Of a DNA stretch of 7,897 nucleotides, positions 1 through 4,781 are shown one piece after another. The notes under the pieces were generated by a model. It was not told the origin of the DNA, did not search any database, and was given only the letters and a program-made list of their open reading frames with translations. The first letter of the stretch is position 1, and the number at the start of each line of letters is the position of its first letter. Location of the stretch: contig CAOZKB010000042.1 of assembly GCA_948571325.1 (NCBI GenBank), positions 1-7,897 of the forward strand. The letters are read 5' to 3'. The position numbers were made by a program, and so were the translations under genes. This DNA comes from an uncultured Candidatus Saccharibacteria bacterium (GTDB lineage: Bacteria; Patescibacteriota; Saccharimonadia; Saccharimonadales; Saccharimonadaceae).

Positions 1-198
1 GGGCGCGGTTACTGTTATCGGAGGGGACGATATTAGCACTACCAAAAGCCTGAAAGTAGGCATACGAGGCAGTAGGATAGGCAGTAGTAGCCCAATAGAA
101 GCTATAGTAGCCTAGATACCGCGTAGAACCGTACCAATGATCGACGTAGCCCCCACGGACAAAGGAGAGAGGGTAGAGGGAGAGGTTTGTTTGGGGAA
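1..198 (-). pseudogene. 5'-truncated FISUMP-type C-terminal cassette, running off the left edge
   Basis: Reading the minus strand with codons starting at 178, 175, 172 and so on gives an open frame with PLSFVRGG (172-149), then a G-S-T-R-x-x-G-Y-x-x-x-x-W stretch and a Y/A/S-rich run leading to IVPSDNSNR near the edge. This is the repeat-like C-terminal part of the Fibrobacter succinogenes major paralogous domain, which is abundant in secreted proteins of Saccharibacteria and is normally followed by GFSVRC. The second cassette at 6523-6729 aligns with it, which supports homology from this window alone. No ATG or ribosome binding site precedes it. The frame runs straight into the tRNA promoter, so the N-terminal half of a normal FISUMP protein is missing. 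It is either a broken gene or a silent sequence reservoir. The 3' end lies outside the window. Confidence 0.6.
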
Positions 199-227
199 TT
201 ATCAAAAAGAGGGAAGTGTGGTATAAT
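199..227 (+). promoter_or_regulatory. Promoter of tRNA-Thr
   Basis: A perfect TATAAT at 222-227 is preceded by TGG (219-221), forming an extended -10. TTATCA at 199-204 sits 17 bp upstream as a 4/6 match to the -35 consensus. Predicted initiation is at about 234-235, one or two bases before the mature tRNA 5' end. The same TGGTATAAT string recurs at 4216-4224 and 7666-7674. Confidence 0.7.
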
Positions 228-235
228 GGTGTCGT

Positions 236-311
236 GCCGTTGTAGCTCAGTTGGTAGAGCAGCTCATTCGTAACGAGCAGGTCGCTGGTTCGATCCCAGT
301 CAACGGCTCCA
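236..311 (+). tRNA. tRNA-Thr (anticodon CGT), CCA encoded
   Basis: The cloverleaf can be folded by hand. The acceptor stem GCCGTTG (236-242) pairs with CAACGGC (301-307), with discriminator T308 and an encoded CCA at 309-311. The D stem is GCTC/GAGC (245-248/257-260). The anticodon arm is 262-266/274-278 with loop TTCGTAA, giving anticodon CGT at 269-271, which reads the threonine codon ACG. A five-base variable loop and a T arm GCTGG-TTCGATC-CCAGT (284-300) complete it. The closing pair next to the anticodon loop is an A266/C274 mismatch, which is unusual, while every other stem pairs (one G-U in the T arm). No intron is seen. Confidence 0.96.
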
Positions 312-336
312 TTTTGTGCTAAAATTGGCTCTTTTT
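309..336 (+). terminator. Weak intrinsic terminator after the tRNA
   Basis: The tRNA CCA end and the next bases (309-315) pair with AAA-T-TGG (322-328) around a short loop, with one T/T mismatch. A five-T tract at 332-336 follows after CTC. The stem is short and AT-rich, so this is a tentative call. Confidence 0.35.
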
Positions 337-384
337 GGCTTTCGTAGATACGCTCATCTGGAGATGCGCTTCATCTACTCAAGT

Positions 385-465
385 TTAAAAATAGCTCGAT
401 TTTGTCGACAAAATGTACTTAGTTTGAGGCGCTTCAAGCGAAGAAACTGCCAAACTGAAAGATTT
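385..465 (-). repeat. Copy 1 of a short interspersed element (LAVSSL frame)
   Basis: On the minus strand, positions 453-436 read through to LAVSSL (TTG GCA GTT TCT TCG CTT) in a small frame that ends in TAA at 387-385. The same six residues, coded by nearly the same bases, occur at 4657-4674 on the plus strand. TTTGGCNGTTTCTTCG is shared with one mismatch in 16 bases. No start codon or ribosome binding site supports translation here. Nested inverted repeats surround it: AGTTTG (421-426) with CAAACT (451-456), and CGCTT (430-434) with AAGCG (436-440). Only the core is clearly shared with the second copy, so the outer limits are uncertain. Confidence 0.35.
399..414. repeat. Perfect 16-bp palindrome
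   Basis: ATTTTGTCGACAAAAT reads identically on both strands. It lies between the tRNA and the convergent hydrolase gene. On the minus strand it is followed within ten bases by a TTTTT run, so it may be part of that gene's terminator, with a TCGA loop closed by six base pairs. A perfect dyad of this length would also suit a dimeric DNA-binding protein. Confidence 0.5.
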
Positions 466-482
466 TTGCTAGGGTTCTGTTT

Positions 483-1523
483 TTAGTTGAGATAATTGAC
501 TTGTTCAGTTTCGATGATGGGGTGATGGGTGAGGGTGGTGGCATTGAGGTCGGCATTGTGGAGCTTAGTAGCGGAGATTTGGTGATTATTGTAAGTAGTG
601 TAGTAGAAGATGCCTTGTTCAAGGTTATAACAAGAAGTGTAAAGTGTATGTTCATATCTGTGGTCGCCGAGGTCACAACAGCCGTTTTGCTGGTCGACAG
701 AACCAAGGATATGGAAGAATTGGCTGACGCTGGATAGTTCATCGTCTCTAGTGGGAAGAGAGTTTAGTTTGGTAAAGGCGGCTTTGGCGAAGCGGGATTC
801 GGAAGAAAGGTCGCCAGGAAGACCAATACCGCCCATGCCGCGACTGTAGGTGTTAAATTTGATGTCGGGTGCGAATTTATTCTCGGGGTCTTGGGCGGAG
901 AGATGTTGATAATTACTGAGTTGGAGAAGCTGCTTGTCGAAAGGTGGATTGTTGGTGAGAATACCGATGGGGTTGTCGTGAATCTTGAGGCCGTTACTAA
1001 CGGACTCGACAACGACGCAGGCTCCGGTGGTATCGCTGAGGATCCAGTGGAGTTCGGCTACTGGTAGTTGATTGTTAAATGGAGTATCGGTGAGGTTGAT
1101 ACGCGAGAAGAGAACTTTGGCTTCGTCGATGGTGGCGCATTGGCTGAGGATCCAAGGAATTAACTCGAATTGAGTAATGTTATCTTGTCCGTCGATGGGT
1201 TGATAATAAGTGGCGTTGCCGACGAAGTTGAGTCCGGCGATACCGAGACCTTTTTCGTTGATAGCATCGTAGTATAGGGGATATTCGTTAGGATTGGTAG
1301 TTGAATTGGTGGAGTCTAGGGCTTCTCCGGTAGACGTGTTGGCGAGTTGAGGAACATAGGCAATACCTATGATGGCGTAATGCGAGTTGATAGTGCTAGT
1401 GTGACGAAAGGTAAAAGGAAAATTGCGGGGAGTAATGCAAACTTCTTCGCCGTAAGAAATATCATAATCGAGGTTGCGACCAAAGTAATGATCGTTGGTT
1501 TGATAAGCGGCGGCAGTGCACAT
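483..1523 (-). CDS. bsh: Bile salt hydrolase / choloylglycine hydrolase (Ntn-hydrolase)
   Basis: This family splits the amide bond of glycine- or taurine-conjugated bile acids, or of penicillin V, in the cytoplasm. The start was set at the ATG whose next codon is Cys (MCTAAAYQ), because Cys2 must become the N-terminal nucleophile. GAAGGGA about 12 bases upstream supports it, and the longer in-frame extension to 1679 would bury the nucleophile. The 346-residue product has Cys2, Arg16 and Asp19 (FGRNLD), Asn99 in GLNF, Asn191 in LTNN and Arg244 in ESRF. These match the C2/R18/D21/N82/N175/R228 set of characterised enzymes, and Asn in GLNF favours bile salt hydrolase over penicillin V acylase. 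There is no signal peptide. Recalled Lactobacillus and Clostridium enzymes are strikingly similar, which suggests transfer from Firmicutes. Residues 61-80 are a Thr/Asn/Ser-rich insertion absent from those relatives. Confidence 0.93.
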   Translation of the reverse strand: MCTAAAYQTNDHYFGRNLDYDISYGEEVCITPRNFPFTFRHTSTINSHYAIIGIAYVPQLANTSTGEALDSTNSTTNPNEYPLYYDAINEKGLGIAGLNFVGNATYYQPIDGQDNITQFELIPWILSQCATIDEAKVLFSRINLTDTPFNNQLPVAELHWILSDTTGACVVVESVSNGLKIHDNPIGILTNNPPFDKQLLQLSNYQHLSAQDPENKFAPDIKFNTYSRGMGGIGLPGDLSSESRFAKAAFTKLNSLPTRDDELSSVSQFFHILGSVDQQNGCCDLGDHRYEHTLYTSCYNLEQGIFYYTTYNNHQISATKLHNADLNATTLTHHPIIETEQVNYLN

Positions 1524-1841
1524 GTTTTTTAGTCCCTTCGGTTTTGGTTTTTGAATAATTTTTCTTATTATAGCATGGCTTGGAATGTTTACGGGGAATC
1601 CCCAATAAATAATCATATACTTTTTGCGCATAAGGGGAGATGGGGGACTTTTGATGAGGTGATTGCGTGGAATTGGCAAGATCTGAAGATTGAGGAGTGG
1701 CTGGGGAGACTGTATGGCTATTGTATATCATTTGTATTGAATTTGCTTGACGTTGTATGTTGATTGTGATGCATAATTAATGTAAAATTTGTTGGAACTT
1801 TGCTGATTTTGTAATTTATTTGGAGTTTAGCTAGTTTTTGG
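1524..1841. other. Intergenic region between hydrolase and HD-fusion gene
   Basis: These 318 bases hold the hydrolase ribosome binding site and -10 element at the left end. The rest is AT-rich, with no convincing gene, tRNA or strong hairpin. No U-tract terminator is evident after the HD-fusion stop codon at 1842. Minus-strand open frames here lack ribosome binding sites and recognisable domains. Confidence 0.5.
1567..1572 (-). promoter_or_regulatory. -10 element of the hydrolase gene
   Basis: On the minus strand a perfect TATAAT occupies 1572-1567, about 44 bases before the ATG at 1523. No convincing -35 hexamer lies at standard spacing, and the base triplet before the -10 is not TGn. The position and exact match make it the best promoter candidate for a gene separated by 318 bp from the upstream operon. 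Confidence 0.45.
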
Positions 1842-3548
1842 TTAGGATTCTGGTTCGTAGGGAGTAAATTCGAAGTCAAAGCCGGTGTATTTGGCTGGTT
1901 TGGCATCAAGGTATTTTTTGACGGCGCGAGCGATCGGATTGGAGATGTCGGTGATGCGGCGATCTTCGTCATCTTCGTCTTCAGCTTTGACAAGGGGAGT
2001 AATATAACGGATTTTGGCTTTGACATCGGTGCAGTAACGATCCTTTTTGATGGTATTGCTACTGTAGACACTAGTGGTACGCTGGAAATTACGAAAGGCT
2101 TCGCTGATAGTTTTGTCGCCACAGCTGAGAATCCAGTCTATGATTTCGCGCTCGGACATGCTGTAAAGGTCATCGATGGTAAGGAAATTTTTGGCGAGCA
2201 TAGATTGGATGATGTCGGCGATGAATTGCAGTGTGGCGCGAGCTTCGTCGCTGTGGTAGTTGGCGAAAAGGGGAAGGGATAGTTCAGTAAACTCTTCGCA
2301 GACATCTTGATCAAGGAAGCCGAGTTCGGGGATGCCATCTTCATTTTTGAGGACGGTGATATTATCGTAGAAGTAGCGGACTTGGGCCAAATCCCAGGTT
2401 TCGTAGAGAAAGAGACCGTTTGACAGGGTATATTCAAGACGGTCGGCGGCGAGACCAGGGAGATTGTTGTCGGCAATGGGATAGAGGTGGTAGTCGGCAA
2501 CTTCGCTAGGAAGGATCTCGTCGCGTTTGAGAAGACGCATAATGGTTTTGGAGTTGCGGATGATTTGACCGGTATTAGCTTCGGTAGATTCTTGGGTCTC
2601 AGAGTCGCCATTCATATAGTCGATGGCGTGTTTAAAGGCGGAGGATGCAATATCATGGTAAAGTCCGGCGAGAGTTTGTTTTTGATCGTGGGTGAATTTC
2701 CAGACGATGAGAGCGACGCCAATACTGTGGGCGAAGACAGAATTAAAATCAGGGAATTTATAGAGATTGCTGTAATCCATAGTGGTCATGGAAACGCTAT
2801 GAAGGCGTTGAAACTCGGGAACGGCAATATATTTGAGGAGCCAGGTAGGAAAATCTGGACAAAGGATACGTAAGTATTCGCGCGCTTCGACGGTGAGAGG
2901 ACGAAGGCATTTTTTGCGGCAGGTGGTGATATCGAGGGTTTTATCAAGGGATTTGTTGGAATTGAGGAGTTTTTGGATTGGGTTAGTGGAAGTGCTGATT
3001 GTGGTGGCGGAATTAGCGCTAGGAACGAGGGTGGGGAGAGAAGTCGGTTCGGTAGACGTGGGGCTTGGCGTAATGGCTGTGGTTGGAATAGTGGAAGACT
3101 TGGCTGGAGCGGTGGCAGGTTTAGTAGAGTTGGACTTAGACTTACGGTCGGTGGGTTTTTCATAGACTTTAATCCAACCTTGTTCGAGCCAGAATTTGAC
3201 TTCAGTGTTGTGACTTTGTTGCTCGGAAGGTTCTTGAAGAATGAAAATCTCAACGTGTTTGTCGTGATTGAGATTATTCATTACTACATAGGAAAGTTCA
3301 GACATGGCACTAGAGCCGATGTAACCGGGAATGTCGTTTTGGTCTTCGTTCATTAGGAAAAAAGCATTGGTATTATCTAGATGACGGTAAAAACGGCGGT
3401 AAATTTTGGTCATTTCGACGGCATAGTCGCCTTCAGGAACAGGCTTGGGCCAGTCGAGGATTTCGTAGCCACGGCCTTCGAAGTAGCCGCGCCAGTAAGC
3501 GCATTGTTCGGTAAGTTTAGAGCTGCCAGAAATGACGATTTTTTTCAT
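1842..3548 (-). CDS. Fusion: deoxyribosyltransferase-like domain, linker and HD phosphohydrolase domain
   Basis: The 568-residue protein has three parts. Residues 1-130 start with MKKIVISGSS and run to a GSSAMSELSY segment (79-87) that resembles the GYIGAA..E catalytic region of nucleoside 2-deoxyribosyltransferase-like folds, with Glu84 as candidate nucleophile. Residues 131-200 form a Ser/Thr/Pro/Ala-rich linker. Residues 210-480 are an HD domain of dGTPase/SAMHD1 character: FAHS (His274), YHD (His298, Asp299) and AADR (Asp369) give the H...HD...D metal set, preceded by an FPDFNSVFAHSIGVA lead-in. The C-terminus carries an acidic patch (523-529). AAAGGA sits 5 bases before the ATG. The gene follows the dCMP deaminase by 16 bases, so the two are probably co-transcribed. 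A role in deoxynucleotide or nucleoside turnover is likely, but the substrate is unknown. The HD assignment is firmer than the N-terminal one. Confidence 0.78.
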   Translation of the reverse strand: MKKIVISGSSKLTEQCAYWRGYFEGRGYEILDWPKPVPEGDYAVEMTKIYRRFYRHLDNTNAFFLMNEDQNDIPGYIGSSAMSELSYVVMNNLNHDKHVEIFILQEPSEQQSHNTEVKFWLEQGWIKVYEKPTDRKSKSNSTKPATAPAKSSTIPTTAITPSPTSTEPTSLPTLVPSANSATTISTSTNPIQKLLNSNKSLDKTLDITTCRKKCLRPLTVEAREYLRILCPDFPTWLLKYIAVPEFQRLHSVSMTTMDYSNLYKFPDFNSVFAHSIGVALIVWKFTHDQKQTLAGLYHDIASSAFKHAIDYMNGDSETQESTEANTGQIIRNSKTIMRLLKRDEILPSEVADYHLYPIADNNLPGLAADRLEYTLSNGLFLYETWDLAQVRYFYDNITVLKNEDGIPELGFLDQDVCEEFTELSLPLFANYHSDEARATLQFIADIIQSMLAKNFLTIDDLYSMSEREIIDWILSCGDKTISEAFRNFQRTTSVYSSNTIKKDRYCTDVKAKIRYITPLVKAEDEDDEDRRITDISNPIARAVKKYLDAKPAKYTGFDFEFTPYEPES

Positions 3549-3564
3549 GATGGTCCTTTGTAGA

Positions 3565-4077
3565 TTAATCTTTCAATTTTAGAGTGATGGAGGAATGTTT
3601 TGATGGTTTGAATTGACGATAGGAAACACCGCATTGCTCAAACATGCGAATGGAGGCTTTTTCTTCAACGTTAAAGCTGACGTGATCGAAGTCATGGGTG
3701 TAAATAACTTCTTTGATGCCGGCTTGAATGATAGCCTTGGTGCATTCGACGCAAGGGAAGAAGTGGACGTAAATGCGGGCGCCTTGGAGTTCGCGCATAT
3801 TACCGCGGAAGTTTAGGATAGCGTTGAGTTCGCTGTGGCAGATATAGGGGTATTTTGTATCGTAGTGATTCTCAGCCTCACGAACATCCCAAGGCATCAT
3901 TTCGTCGGAAAAACCATTGGGGGCGCCATTGTAGCCGACGGACAGTACGCGGTTATCATTACTGGCGATGCAGGCGCCAACTTGAGTATTGGGGTCTTTG
4001 CTACGCATTGAGGTGAGCTGGGCTATAGCACTAAAATATTCGTCCCAGTCTAGATAGTCCTCACGTTTTTTACTCAT
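3565..4077 (-). CDS. comEB: dCMP deaminase (DCTD/ComEB type)
   Basis: This zinc enzyme converts dCMP to dUMP in the cytoplasm, feeding dTMP synthesis. In the 170-residue product, CHSELNAI supplies the zinc ligand His81 and catalytic Glu83, and FPCVEC supplies ligands Cys109 and Cys112. The conserved RSKDPNTQVGACI (25-37) and GYNGAPNGFSD (48-58) segments mark the deoxycytidylate deaminase family rather than cytidine or tRNA deaminases. From memory, the sequence is close to human DCTD, including DTKYPY and IIQAGIKEVI. The usual HAE is HSE here. Length fits the family. AAAGGAGG lies only three bases before the ATG. It is the first gene of an operon with the HD-fusion gene downstream and has its own promoter at 4097-4125. 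Confidence 0.93.
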   Translation of the reverse strand: MSKKREDYLDWDEYFSAIAQLTSMRSKDPNTQVGACIASNDNRVLSVGYNGAPNGFSDEMMPWDVREAENHYDTKYPYICHSELNAILNFRGNMRELQGARIYVHFFPCVECTKAIIQAGIKEVIYTHDFDHVSFNVEEKASIRMFEQCGVSYRQFKPSKHSSITLKLKD

Positions 4078-4096
4078 ATTCCTCCTTTGAACTAGG

Positions 4097-4125
4097 ATTA
4101 TACGCTATGAAAGGATTTTTGACTA
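4097..4125 (-). promoter_or_regulatory. Promoter of the dCMP deaminase/HD-fusion operon
   Basis: On the minus strand TATAAT at 4102-4097 lies 17 bp downstream of TAGTCA (4125-4120), a 4/6 match to TTGACA. Predicted initiation near 4090 leaves a leader of about 13 bases that just contains AAAGGAGG. Confidence 0.6.
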
Positions 4126-4215
4126 GACCCCTAATAAACATAAGAATTTTAGAGAAGGAAGAATGGAATGGAAAATAAGGGGATGAGCGAAAAATTAGTT
4201 GATATGAGGGATTTT

Positions 4216-4224
4216 TGGTATAAT
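4216..4224 (+). promoter_or_regulatory. Extended -10 promoter giving a leaderless mRNA
   Basis: TGGTATAAT ends seven bases before the ATG at 4232, so transcription would begin at or within a base of the start codon. No purine-rich ribosome binding site lies in between. A TTGATA at 4199-4204 is only 14 bp upstream, too close for a standard -35, so the TGG extension probably carries recognition. It is divergent from the operon promoter at 4097-4125. Confidence 0.65.
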
Positions 4225-4231
4225 AGGTGAA

Positions 4232-4639
4232 ATGGCGAAAGCAAAAGTTGAGAAAGAAAAAGATCAAGGTGCACGTCCAAGCTTGCGGGCGGCTTGGGGC
4301 GTGATTTGTAACAAGCAGCGGGGATTAATGCTGTTGATGATTGCGCTAGTGGTGGTAAGTGTGATTTTGTTGATAATTTCGTTGACTACACTGCGACCGC
4401 AAAATTCAGTAGTGATTGTGGGGTATAATGATGTGTTTGGTGGATATCAGCGAGCGAGCTGGGCAAATATGTTGGCATTTCCGTTGATGGCGATAATATT
4501 TGGCGTGTTGCATAATTTACTGGCGATTCGGATGTTTCAGAAATATGGAAAGGATGCGGCGATGGTTTTTGTGGGGGCGACGATACTGTTAGTGGTACTG
4601 AGTGTGTTGACGATTTTTCGGTTGCTGGGAGAATGGTAA
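4232..4639 (+). CDS. Small membrane protein with three predicted helices, function unknown
   Basis: This 135-residue protein has a charged, Lys-rich N-terminus (1-30) and hydrophobic helices at about 31-53, 78-100 and 107-129. A polar stretch with VVIVGYNDVFGGYQRASW lies between the first two, probably outside the membrane. I do not recognise the family. The start is the ATG directly behind the -10 element. The stop codon overlaps the ATG of the next small ORF as TAATG, and a glycosyltransferase gene follows on the same strand, so a helper role in glycan assembly is possible but unproven. The coding strand is G-rich like the neighbouring gene. Confidence 0.8.
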   Translation: MAKAKVEKEKDQGARPSLRAAWGVICNKQRGLMLLMIALVVVSVILLIISLTTLRPQNSVVIVGYNDVFGGYQRASWANMLAFPLMAIIFGVLHNLLAIRMFQKYGKDAAMVFVGATILLVVLSVLTIFRLLGEW

Positions 4640-4776
4640 TGGAAGACTTGTTATTTTTGGCTGTTTCTTCGTTAAAGTCTGCAAGTGCTCAGTCGCAGAA
4701 CCTTAAGTTCAGCTCCTTCCACTCCTTGACTTTGCCTCGAACTAGCTCGAAACTAACTGCGTCTTGGGGGTTCTGA
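4639..4776 (+). CDS. Doubtful 45-codon ORF filling the gap before the glycosyltransferase
   Basis: The ATG overlaps the preceding stop (TAATG), and the TGA at 4774-4776 lies five bases before the next ATG, so the frame exactly bridges two genes. The product is Ser/Leu-rich with no domain that I recognise. The base composition is unlike its surroundings: in 4661-4760 I count about 30 C and 17 G on the plus strand, whereas flanking DNA is strongly G-rich. It shares TTTGGCNGTTTCTTCG and the LAVSSL reading with the minus strand at 436-454. It may be a short interspersed element that happens to keep a frame open rather than a gene. Confidence 0.35.
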   Translation: MEDLLFLAVSSLKSASAQSQNLKFSSFHSLTLPRTSSKLTASWGF

Positions 4777-4781
4777 TTGCC

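Noticed and set aside
344..378. GTAGAT...ATCTAC imperfect hairpin downstream of the tRNA
   Set aside because: The inner part pairs only with asymmetric bulges and no U-tract follows. It was not strong enough to list as a terminator or regulatory element.
434..742. Overlapping ORFs on both strands across the hydrolase 3' end
   Set aside because: They lie within or beside the hydrolase, have repetitive residue content produced by the skewed codon use and show no start signals.
1524..1679. In-frame N-terminal extension of the hydrolase, beginning at 1679
   Set aside because: The mature enzyme needs Cys at its N-terminus directly after the initiator Met. The extension is Pro/Lys-rich, has no signal-peptide pattern, and overlaps the -10 element and ribosome binding site used for the ATG at 1523.
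1462..1731. 89-codon minus-strand ORF overlapping the hydrolase start
   Set aside because: It has no ribosome binding site, no domain and a low-complexity composition, and it overlaps the well-supported hydrolase in a different frame.
4764..4781. TTG start for the glycosyltransferase, six codons upstream
   Set aside because: The upstream bases lack a ribosome binding site. The ATG at 4782 has GGGGG at a usable distance and begins a plausible basic N-terminus.
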